A DNA stretch of 64,000 nt from an uncultured Bacteroidia bacterium. GTDB lineage: Bacteria; Bacteroidota; Bacteroidia; Bacteroidales; UBA932. Below, piece by piece: positions 8,232 through 17,574 of the stretch (position 1 is its first letter; every line of letters starts with the position of its first letter). Location of the stretch: the NCBI GenBank assembly GCA_902789245.1, contig CADAND010000009.1, forward strand, positions 22,903 to 86,902, read 5' to 3'. Made by a program: the position numbers and the translations under genes. The notes below the pieces were generated by a model. That model did not search any database and was not told where the DNA came from. It saw nothing but the letters and a program-made list of their open reading frames with translations.

Positions 8232-10421
8232 TCAGATGTCTGTGCGGATGACGTCCTGGACGCCGTCGATCTTGGTCAGGCCGTCCACCATGCGTTCCAG
8301 GTTTTTCTTGTCGCGGACGAGCAGTTCGATGAATCCTTCGAAGAGGCCGCTCTCCGTGGTGAGCTGGAGCTTGCGGATGTTGATCCCGAAGGTCTGGGAG
8401 ATGAAGCTGGAGATGTCGCTCAGCATGCCGACGCGGTCGATGCCGCGGAGCGAGATGCGGATCGGGTACTCCTGCTGGACGGCGCCCCACTGGGGGATGA
8501 CCATGCGGTTGCCGTACTTGCTGGCGAGGCTCTCCGCGACGGGGCAGGACTTCTTGTGGACGATGACGAGGTTGTCGCTCATCGAGAAGCCGATCACCGG
8601 GTCGCCGGGGATTGGGTGGCAGCATTCGGCGATCTTGTATTCGATCGGGTGCGAGTTGTCCTCGTGGAGGGAGAACTTGCGCTTCTGGCCCGTGGAGAGG
8701 TCCTTTTCGTTGATGATGGCCTTGAATTCCTCGGGACCGAGCAGGCCCAGGCCGATGCGGAAGAAGAGCTCGTCCTCGTCGTTGAGCTGGGTGTAGTCCT
8801 GGAACTTGCGGACCAGCTCGCGGGTGTTCTGCAGGCCCATCAGGCGGACGCGCTCCTCGAAGATGCGCTCACCCTCGCGGGCGATGACGTCGAAGTCGCG
8901 GCGGAAGTATTCGATGACGCGGTTGCGCGCATAGCGTGTGTGCAGGAAGGACACCCATTCCATCTTGGGCCGGGCGTTCTCCGCGGTGATGATCTCCACC
9001 TGGTCGCCGGCCTTGAGGCTGTACGAGAGGGGGACGAGCTTCATGTTCACCTTGGCGGCGATGGCCTTGTTGCCGATCTCCGTGTGGATCTGGTAGGCGA
9101 AGTCGAGGGCCGTGGCGCCGCCGCGGATCGCGCGCTGCTCGCCCTTGGGCGTGAAGACCACGATCTCGCTGCTGACGAGGTCTTTGTGGATGATGTCCAG
9201 CAGCTCCAGGGCGCTTAGGTCGTCGCTCAGGAGGATGTCCTGGACCTCGGCGAGCCACTTGTCCATTTCCGAGTCGTTCTCGGAGATGTAGCCGTCGTTC
9301 TTGTAGGCCCAGTGAGCGGCGATACCCTTCTCGGCGATGTCGTCCATGCGGCGGGAGCGGATCTGGACTTCGACCCAGACGCCGGAGTGGCTCATCAGGG
9401 TGCAGTGAAGGGCCTCGTAGCCGTTGCTCTTGGGCTGGGAGATCCAGTCGCGGCGCCGGGAGAGGTTCTCCCGGTAGAGGTGCGTGACGGTCGAGAAGAT
9501 GAGGTAGGCCTGGCCGCGCTCGGTCTGGATGTTGCTATCGGCCGGGTCGAAGATGATGCGGACGGCGTAGAGGTCGTAGATCTGCTCGAAGGGGACCCGC
9601 TTCGTGCGCATCTTGTACCAGATGGAGTACGGGGTCTTGATACGCTTCTTGACTTCGAACTTGTAGCCGGCTTCCCGGAGCGCCTCCTCGATGGGTGCGA
9701 TGAAGTTGTCGATGTCCTTGTCGCGCACGGCGACGTTGCCCTTGATGCGCTCGGTGATGCGGCGGTAGTCTTCGGGCTCCTTGTAGCGGAGCCAGATGTT
9801 CTCCATCTCGGACTTGACGCTGTACAGGCCGAGCCGGTGCGCCAGCGGGATGAAGATGAACATGGTCTCGGAAAGGATCTTGTCCCGCTTGTGCTCGGGC
9901 ATGTATTCGATGGTGCGGCAGTTGTGCAGCCGGTCCGCGAGCTTGATCAGCACGACGCGGACGTCGTCGTTGAGGGTCAGCAGGATGCGCTTGAAGTTCT
10001 CCGCCTGGAGGCTCTCCGTGCTGGCCGCTTCGCCCTTGCGGTCTTCGTTGTCCAGCACGGTCTTGATCTTGGTGAGGCCGTCCACCAGGGTCGCGATCTT
10101 GTCGCCGAACAGATTGCGGATGTCGTCCACCGTGTAGGCGGTGTCTTCCACGACGTCGTGGAGCAGGGCGGCGCAGATGGATTTGCAGCCCAGGCCGATT
10201 TCCGTGACGACGATCTTGGCCACGGCGATCGGGTGGAGCATGTACGGCTCGCCCGAGCGGCGGCGGACGTTCTTGTGGGCCTGGTTGGCGAACTGGAAGG
10301 CTTTCTGGACGATATCAACTTCTTCCTTGTCCTTGCAGCGCTTGGCGGCGACCTCCATCAGCGAGTCGTAGGCCTCGTCGATGCGGCGAAAATCATCGGG
10401 TGTGAACTGGGAGAAACTCAT
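8232..10421 (-). CDS. rel: Bifunctional (p)ppGpp synthetase/hydrolase (Rel/SpoT)
   Basis: Stringent-response enzyme that makes and degrades (p)ppGpp. The domains follow the family order: HD hydrolase (His63, LLHDVVED with His88-Asp89), synthetase (YDLYAVRIIF, SNGYEALHCTL, VEVQIRS), TGS (VVFTPKGEQRAIRGG), a helical region, and a C-terminal ACT domain (RISLRGIDRVGMLSDI). With an intact HD core it should be able to hydrolyse as well as synthesise. The length of 729 residues is normal. The start shares a base with the stop of the BrkB-like gene (TAATG). It is the only alarmone enzyme in the window. Confidence 0.95.
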   Translation of the reverse strand: MSFSQFTPDDFRRIDEAYDSLMEVAAKRCKDKEEVDIVQKAFQFANQAHKNVRRRSGEPYMLHPIAVAKIVVTEIGLGCKSICAALLHDVVEDTAYTVDDIRNLFGDKIATLVDGLTKIKTVLDNEDRKGEAASTESLQAENFKRILLTLNDDVRVVLIKLADRLHNCRTIEYMPEHKRDKILSETMFIFIPLAHRLGLYSVKSEMENIWLRYKEPEDYRRITERIKGNVAVRDKDIDNFIAPIEEALREAGYKFEVKKRIKTPYSIWYKMRTKRVPFEQIYDLYAVRIIFDPADSNIQTERGQAYLIFSTVTHLYRENLSRRRDWISQPKSNGYEALHCTLMSHSGVWVEVQIRSRRMDDIAEKGIAAHWAYKNDGYISENDSEMDKWLAEVQDILLSDDLSALELLDIIHKDLVSSEIVVFTPKGEQRAIRGGATALDFAYQIHTEIGNKAIAAKVNMKLVPLSYSLKAGDQVEIITAENARPKMEWVSFLHTRYARNRVIEYFRRDFDVIAREGERIFEERVRLMGLQNTRELVRKFQDYTQLNDEDELFFRIGLGLLGPEEFKAIINEKDLSTGQKRKFSLHEDNSHPIEYKIAECCHPIPGDPVIGFSMSDNLVIVHKKSCPVAESLASKYGNRMVIPQWGAVQQEYPIRISLRGIDRVGMLSDISSFISQTFGINIRKLQLTTESGLFEGFIELLVRDKKNLERMVDGLTKIDGVQDVIRTDI

Positions 10422-11356
10422 TATTTGTTTTCAGTGTCCCACGCGGAGACATTATATTGGTCGACATGCTGGAAACTATAGGTAAGCTGCGCCCCGTAGA
10501 TGATGATCTGCCAGCTGAAGTTCAGCCAGATCAGGAAGAGCGGGACGGCGGCGAGGAGGCCGTAGGCCTGGTTGAGCCGCCCCACGAACATCTGCGTGTG
10601 CAGGTAGATGTGCTGGAAGAGCATGAAGATCACGCCGGCGATCAGGGCGGACCAGAAGGCGTATTTGGGCCGGACGTACGTGGCCGGGATGTACTTGTAC
10701 ATCACGGTCATGGTGCCTACGAGGATGGCGTAGAAGATGAGGTTGCCCAGCCACTTGAACAGGCCGCGCACCTCCTTCAGGTCCAGGCCGAAGAGGTCCG
10801 TCATGTTGGTGGCGTAGATGATGCCGGTACCGAAGATGATCATGATGAAGGGGGCCAGGATCAGCACGAGGAAGTAGAAGCCGAAGCGCTTGTAGAGCTT
10901 GCGGGGAATCTTGAGGATGCCCCAGACGTTGTTGAACACGCGCTCCACCTGGAACATCATCCAGAGGATGGCCCAGAGGAACATCAGCGCGGAGATGAGC
11001 CCCAGTCCGCCTCCCTGCGCGCCGGTGAGGATGTTGCCGGCCTTCTCGGAGAGCATCGTGACGATCTCGGGGTGGGAGGGGATGAGCATCTGCAGGCCTT
11101 CGGTGATCTTGCTGTCCAAGCCCAGGCCGCCCGTAACCGCGAAGGCGAAGGCGAGCATGGGGACGAGGGCGAGGGTGATGAAGTAGCTCAGCGACACGCA
11201 CTGGAAGCCCATCCGGTTCTCCGTGAAGGTCTTGAAGGTGATGCGGATGATCTTCCAGGTGCGGACCAGCCAGGCGTAGAACTTGGAACTCCCGCTGGTG
11301 TCGAGGGTCCAGATCCGGTCGCTGAAAAGGTCCGTTATCTTGCTGGTTATCTTCAT
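10421..11356 (-). CDS. YihY/BrkB family inner-membrane protein
   Basis: A 311-residue membrane protein with about six hydrophobic segments and the family's typical N-terminal stretch (FQCVSLSYFITLALVPMLAF) and C-terminal PLFLIWLNFSWQIIIYGAQL. The family was once called 'ribonuclease BN', which is not its function; its role in transport or envelope function is unsettled. It begins nine bases after ligA and is coupled to rel by a one-base overlap. No unusual features. Confidence 0.88.
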   Translation of the reverse strand: MKITSKITDLFSDRIWTLDTSGSSKFYAWLVRTWKIIRITFKTFTENRMGFQCVSLSYFITLALVPMLAFAFAVTGGLGLDSKITEGLQMLIPSHPEIVTMLSEKAGNILTGAQGGGLGLISALMFLWAILWMMFQVERVFNNVWGILKIPRKLYKRFGFYFLVLILAPFIMIIFGTGIIYATNMTDLFGLDLKEVRGLFKWLGNLIFYAILVGTMTVMYKYIPATYVRPKYAFWSALIAGVIFMLFQHIYLHTQMFVGRLNQAYGLLAAVPLFLIWLNFSWQIIIYGAQLTYSFQHVDQYNVSAWDTENK

Positions 11357-11365
11357 CTTGTCTTC

Positions 11366-13615
<2,250 letters not shown>

Positions 13616-13704
13616 TTACGCATTCTCGCGCGGAAAAGCAAAAAAGCAGCCACCGGGAACGAAACAAACCTTCTGCTGCCTTTCCTCTCGCGGGCGGCCG
13701 ACCT

Positions 13705-13796
13705 GCCGGGCACAAAAAAGGGCTCCGGTGTGCCCGGAACCCTGAAATTTCGCTTCCCGGGCACGAAAAGGGGTCATTCTGTGCCCGGAAACCGCT
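13705..13796 (+). repeat. REP-like double hairpin, family A, copy 1
   Basis: A ~92-bp unit made of two hairpins, each with the stem GGGCAC/GTGCCC extended by flanking CGG bases. They are separated by a spacer containing CCTGAAATTTCGCTTCC. It is nearly identical, in the same orientation, to 15626-15717. The differences are confined almost entirely to the loop of the first hairpin. The two copies bracket the outer-membrane gene 13804-14460 and the first RAYT gene. Confidence 0.88.
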
Positions 13797-13803
13797 GAAT
13801 TAC

Positions 13804-14460
13804 CTAGAAGCGGAAGGCAAGGCCTCCCGCGAAGGAGAAGAACCAGCGCATGGGGGTCTCTGCCCCGCCGGTGCCGGTCGACCGGGTCAGGGAGCCGATC
13901 GGATCGAAGTGGAAGGCGGGCATCAGCTTGATGTCGAAGCGCCAGATGCTGTAATTGATGCACATCCCGGCATCCAGCGTCAGCGTGAACGGAGTCCGCA
14001 CATTTGTTTTGGAGCCGGGCGCGGGAGTGCCGGCGATCCAACCCGGCGTCACGCCCCCATAGAACTCGATATCGCTGAAAAGGTTCATCAGGAAGCCGGC
14101 CAGCAGGCTGCCCACAGCCCCGTCCAGCGAAGAATAGCCGTATCCGCGCATCGCGCCGGCAGCCCCAGAATACACCCGCTCCGAGGGGGTACGGGAAGGA
14201 CTCCGCCAGACCACGGAGAGCGGAAGCCCGAAGGCATGCTCCACGGTGGCGACACTGGAGGTCCACTGCAGGCCCGCGCGAAAGCCCAGCCCGGACGAAT
14301 AGAACTGGCCGTACCCGGCGGTCGTCATCAATCTTCCTCCAGTTTCATTGTAAAGTGGTTTATAGACTCCTACGCCCACAAAGGCGTCCCGCATCTGGGC
14401 CGAAGCACAGACAGTCGCCGTCGCCAGAAGGGCGACGAGCAGAATACGTTTACACTTCAT
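13804..14460 (-). CDS. Small outer-membrane beta-barrel protein inside the REP-bounded segment
   Basis: A 218-residue exported protein. I place the start at 14460 (MKCKRILLVALLATATVCASAQ), which gives a clean signal peptide cleaved after SAQ; the longer frame upstream adds a non-signal extension. The mature protein has alternating aromatic strands and ends in FSFAGGLAFRF, a typical last barrel strand with C-terminal Phe. The family cannot be named. It lies between the family-A REP copy at 13705-13796 and the RAYT gene, in the same direction as the RAYT gene and 60 bases downstream of it. It may be an ordinary host gene caught between repeats or a passenger. Confidence 0.6.
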   Translation of the reverse strand: MKCKRILLVALLATATVCASAQMRDAFVGVGVYKPLYNETGGRLMTTAGYGQFYSSGLGFRAGLQWTSSVATVEHAFGLPLSVVWRSPSRTPSERVYSGAAGAMRGYGYSSLDGAVGSLLAGFLMNLFSDIEFYGGVTPGWIAGTPAPGSKTNVRTPFTLTLDAGMCINYSIWRFDIKLMPAFHFDPIGSLTRSTGTGGAETPMRWFFSFAGGLAFRF

Positions 14461-14520
14461 ATAAAGCAATGGTTTCACTACGACCCGCCCTTTCTCCAAA
14501 AAACGCGCCACAGGTCGTGG

Positions 14521-15468
14521 CTATTTCCCAAAGAAAACGGCAAGTTTTCTTTCGTCAATGCGAAGCATTCGTTGAATCTGTTTGTTGGATGCCTTGTAAT
14601 CAAAGTGAAGCGTTCTGGCGAATTCCATCTTCTGGTCCAATGTCAGGATCTCGGGGCGGGCATTCCCATAGCTGTCGCGACAAATCTGGCGGACGATGAG
14701 ATAGAGTTCGTCGTCTGTATAGAAGACACTGTCTCCCAGCATTTTGGCAATATCCTTATACCCCTCCACGCTTCGCGAGACCAGGCTGAAATAGTGACGG
14801 GCATCACGAAAAAAGCGTTCTCCCATATACACCTCGCAAAATGAATCCGGAGAAATATAGCCATCCACCACATTTGCGGCCCCACTGCAAGCAATTGAAT
14901 GGCTGTAGAATAAGCATCTCTTCTGGCGGACAGTCAATTCGCCGAAGGTGATGTCATATCGCTGCTTTGCATCGGGATTAAAATAGTATCGACCGGCACC
15001 CCAAGGATAAGAAAACGGAGTATATTCCGGATGGACCAGATAGCCGTTGCGGTTGACATATGCGATAGAATTCCGGAGGAAGGCCAGGTCATTGATCGGG
15101 AAGATACTTGCTTGAAAAGAGCTCAGGTCTTTGACGTCCCCGGTCGATTGATAGAATCGGGACAGTTTCCTGCGGTATTTGGCAAACCACTGTTCTGCTG
15201 CTTCAAGGGAACCTTCGCCTATCACGTGCAGATGCGTGCCCATGATTTCGAAGGTGATTACATTAACATCTGTTTCCTCATAGAGGGTAGAGGCCATCAG
15301 GTTTATTGCAAACCGGAAGTCAGCATTCGTATCAAACAGGACCAGCTGGCTATCGCCAGGCGTACACAAGTGATAGAAAGGGCCGCGAGAACAAAACAGT
15401 TCTTCGCATTGACGCTCCCGTTCACTGAACGAGAGGGGGCGGTCAAGGAATTCATTGGGTGTTTTCAT
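14521..15468 (-). CDS. RAYT-type HUH (Y1) transposase, copy 1
   Basis: A REP-associated tyrosine transposase-like protein, 315 residues. The HUH motif is HLH (residues 79-81, in FEIMGTHLHV). The likely catalytic tyrosine is Tyr137 in IAYVNRNGYLV, matching the YIxxNPxxxGL region of RAYTs. A long C-terminal part ends in a helical NKQIQRMLRIDER segment that may bind DNA. The start at 15468 is preferred over 15489. It gives the same length as the second copy (20341-21288), aligns every motif, and sits at the same 21-nt distance from a conserved upstream sequence. Flanking family-A REPs at 13705 and 15626 fit the known RAYT/REP association. Strand transfer and cleavage of single-stranded REP DNA are inferred from the family. 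Confidence 0.85.
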   Translation of the reverse strand: MKTPNEFLDRPLSFSERERQCEELFCSRGPFYHLCTPGDSQLVLFDTNADFRFAINLMASTLYEETDVNVITFEIMGTHLHVIGEGSLEAAEQWFAKYRRKLSRFYQSTGDVKDLSSFQASIFPINDLAFLRNSIAYVNRNGYLVHPEYTPFSYPWGAGRYYFNPDAKQRYDITFGELTVRQKRCLFYSHSIACSGAANVVDGYISPDSFCEVYMGERFFRDARHYFSLVSRSVEGYKDIAKMLGDSVFYTDDELYLIVRQICRDSYGNARPEILTLDQKMEFARTLHFDYKASNKQIQRMLRIDERKLAVFFGK

Positions 15469-15489
15469 GACCGCAAAGGTGGGACGCAT

Positions 15490-15519
15490 TAGCCGATTTC
15501 TTTCCCGATTAATCGTTTA
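15490..15519 (-). promoter_or_regulatory. Conserved 30-nt sequence upstream of RAYT copy 1
   Basis: This 30-nt stretch matches 21310-21339, upstream of the second RAYT gene, at 29 of 30 positions. It contains the perfect palindrome CGATTAATCG (15506-15515). It lies 21 nt before the chosen start codon at both loci. It may be an operator, a 5'-UTR element or a transposase-recognition site. Confidence 0.7.
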
Positions 15520-15625
15520 ATCTTCTGTTTCTCTTCTGTATTCTTGATTGCCAATTCATCTCATCCCGGGCGCGACAGGAAAGAATCATTCGTTTTAAGC
15601 GATTCTTTCCCTGTTTTGTCTCATT

Positions 15626-15717
15626 GCCGGGCACGCTGGAGGCCGTATTTGTGCCCGGGACCCTGAAATTTCGCTTCCCGGGCACGAAAAGGGGTCATTT
15701 TGTGCCCGGCAACCGCT
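15626..15717 (+). repeat. REP-like double hairpin, family A, copy 2
   Basis: The second GGGCAC/GTGCCC double hairpin, direct repeat of 13705-13796. The second hairpin and spacer are almost identical to copy 1. The first-hairpin loop instead reads GCTGGAGGCCGTATT, close to the loop of the family-B copy at 21456. It lies upstream of RAYT copy 1 and 3' of the LytTR response regulator. Confidence 0.88.
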
Positions 15718-15738
15718 TCCCGTGGCCGGCAGCAATAT

Positions 15739-16485
15739 CTATCGCAACATCCGCTGCGACAGATATTGCTCGAACGCCGGTCGGTATGCGTCAGAAACGT
15801 GAATAAGCGCGCCGCCGATGGAGATGTCGTAGGAGCCGCCGATGGACTCGATCTGGTCCAGGGCGACGATGTAGGAGCGGTGGACCCGCATGAAACGGGC
15901 GGCGGGCAGCAGCTCCTCGACGGCCTTCATCGTGATGTGCGTGACGAGCGGCCGCTTCTCCGAGCAGAGATACAGCAGGACGTAGTCCTTCATGCCCTCG
16001 ACGTAGCGGATATCGGAGAAGGCCACCTTGTGCAGCTGGCCCTCGGACTTGACGAAGATGGAATCCTGCTGGGCGGAGGCGCTGCCGGTGCCGGGCTCGG
16101 AAGCCGTCTCGGCGCTCTCCAGCAGCTCGAACCACTGGCGGGCCTTCTCGGCCGCCTCGAGGAACTTCTGGTAGCGGATGGGCTTGAGGAGGAAGTCCAG
16201 CGCGGACACCTCGTAGCTGTCGAAGGCGTAGTCCTTGAACGCTGTGGTGAAGATGACGCGCGTCCCGTCCGGGACCATGCGCGAGAGCTCCATGCCGTTC
16301 AGGTCCGGCATCTGGATGTCCAGGAAGACCAGTTGCGGCCGCTGGGAGCGGATGGCCTCCAGCGCCGCCACGGGGTCGGTGAAGGACGCTTCCAGCGACA
16401 GGAAAGAAGTCTTGGAGATGAAGTTCTCCAACATCTTGACGGCCAGCGGCTCGTCATCGACGACAATGCAGCTCAGTGCTTTCAT
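15739..16485 (-). CDS. LytTR-family response regulator
   Basis: A two-component response regulator of 248 residues. The receiver domain (1-~120) has the acidic pair VVDDE (Asp10, Asp11), the phospho-acceptor Asp56 in FLDIQMPD, Thr in FTTAF, and Lys in LKP. After an Ala/Ser/Gly-rich linker (~125-145) comes a LytTR DNA-binding domain (FVKSEGQLHKVAFSDIRYVEG, then FMRVHRSYIV). Its start overlaps the stop of the sensor kinase gene by four bases (ATGA), so the two form an operon. Targets are not evident; the neighbouring TonB-type receptor gene is a plausible one. Confidence 0.93.
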   Translation of the reverse strand: MKALSCIVVDDEPLAVKMLENFISKTSFLSLEASFTDPVAALEAIRSQRPQLVFLDIQMPDLNGMELSRMVPDGTRVIFTTAFKDYAFDSYEVSALDFLLKPIRYQKFLEAAEKARQWFELLESAETASEPGTGSASAQQDSIFVKSEGQLHKVAFSDIRYVEGMKDYVLLYLCSEKRPLVTHITMKAVEELLPAARFMRVHRSYIVALDQIESIGGSYDISIGGALIHVSDAYRPAFEQYLSQRMLR

Positions 16486-17534
16486 GCGAGCAGGTTTTTC
16501 AGGACGATCCGGACTTGGTAGGTGCCGTCTTTCTCGTCGTGTTCGTAGCTATAGGCATCCGGGTAGATGAGCTCCAGGCGGCGCTTGAGGTTCTCCATGC
16601 CGATGCCGGAGCCGATATGGTCCTCGCCGGTCTTCTCAAAGAGGGAATTCTCGCAGCGGAACTCCAGGTCGCGGCCATCCGGGCGCAGAACGACGTGCAC
16701 GAAGGATTTCATCCGCGCGTTGACGCCGTGCTTGAAGGCGTTCTCGATGGGAGAGATGAACAGCAGCGGGGCGATCTTCACGTCGCCGGCAGGCAGGTCC
16801 CAGTCGGTCGTGACCTCGGTGAGCTCATTGCAGCGGAGCTGCATCAGGCGGATGTAATTGTTCATGAAAGCCACCTCGCCCGCGAGCGGGACCTTGTCCG
16901 TGTCCGTGTCGTACAGGGCATAGCGCAACGTGTCGCTGAGTTCGCCGATGCTCTCCTGCGCCTTGTCCGGATCAATCTGCGTCAGGGAGGAGATATTGTT
17001 CAGCGTATTGAAAAGGAAGTGCGGGTTCAGCTGGTGCTTGAGCCAGGTCAGCTCCGCCTCGGAAGCCTTGCGCTTCTCCTCCTGCAGTTGGTACTGGATG
17101 TCGTTGGAGCGGATGATGGAGCGCACGCCGATGGCCAGGAAGATGAACACCAGCTGGAAGAAACCGGCGGTGATGATGGTCGGGATGCGGAAGGCCAGGA
17201 TGTCCCGGCGCTGCAGGTGCTCTCGGATCGGCTCGGGGATTTCCCCGCGGGGATAGAAGTTCGGGGCGTTGAGCAAAGCCATCAGCAGGATATTCAGTAC
17301 GATGAACCAGACCACCTGCTTGCGGAACAGCAACTTGGGGACCAGCACGAAGTAGTTGACCAGGTATACCAGGCTGATCGGAAGAAGCATATAGAACGTG
17401 GGCCAGAAGTTCATGGCGAAGCGGTTGCTGTCGCCGGAGATCAGCCACGTTGCCGCTGCAGGCAGCAGCATCGCGCCGGCCCATATCAGGACCTGCGCGA
17501 TGTTGAGGATGAGACGGTTGTTTTTACGATTCAT
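16482..17534 (-). CDS. LytS/YehU-type sensor histidine kinase
   Basis: A 350-residue membrane kinase of the His_kinase (PF06580) type. Four hydrophobic segments lie before residue ~140 (at about 10-32, 45-70, 75-92 and 117-140). A short coiled linker follows, then the phospho-acceptor box LKHQLNPHFLFNTLNNISS with His172 and an ATP-binding part with N-box ENAFKHGV and G-box GSGIGMENLKRRL. It lacks a periplasmic sensor domain, so the signal is probably sensed in or near the membrane. It is coupled to the response regulator by an ATGA overlap. Confidence 0.92.
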   Translation of the reverse strand: MNRKNNRLILNIAQVLIWAGAMLLPAAATWLISGDSNRFAMNFWPTFYMLLPISLVYLVNYFVLVPKLLFRKQVVWFIVLNILLMALLNAPNFYPRGEIPEPIREHLQRRDILAFRIPTIITAGFFQLVFIFLAIGVRSIIRSNDIQYQLQEEKRKASEAELTWLKHQLNPHFLFNTLNNISSLTQIDPDKAQESIGELSDTLRYALYDTDTDKVPLAGEVAFMNNYIRLMQLRCNELTEVTTDWDLPAGDVKIAPLLFISPIENAFKHGVNARMKSFVHVVLRPDGRDLEFRCENSLFEKTGEDHIGSGIGMENLKRRLELIYPDAYSYEHDEKDGTYQVRIVLKNLLA

Positions 17535-17554
17535 CTCAGGACGCTTTGTTTCTA

Positions 17555-17562
17555 CAAATATA
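17555..17562 (-). promoter_or_regulatory. Putative -7 box (TATATTTG) for the kinase-regulator operon
   Basis: On the minus strand this reads TATATTTG, matching the Bacteroidota TAnnTTTG consensus, about 20 nt before the kinase start at 17534. It lies in the 40-bp gap after the TonB-type receptor gene, so the operon probably has its own promoter. Confidence 0.55.
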
Positions 17563-17574
17563 GTAATTAATCCA

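Noticed and set aside
10421-11356. Ribonuclease BN
   Set aside because: The old name for the YihY/BrkB family is a misannotation; this is a membrane protein with no nuclease motif.
13705-15717. Composite transposon with two IS ends
   Set aside because: The flanking units are direct, carry no transposase of their own and have REP-type double hairpins, which fits REP/RAYT better.
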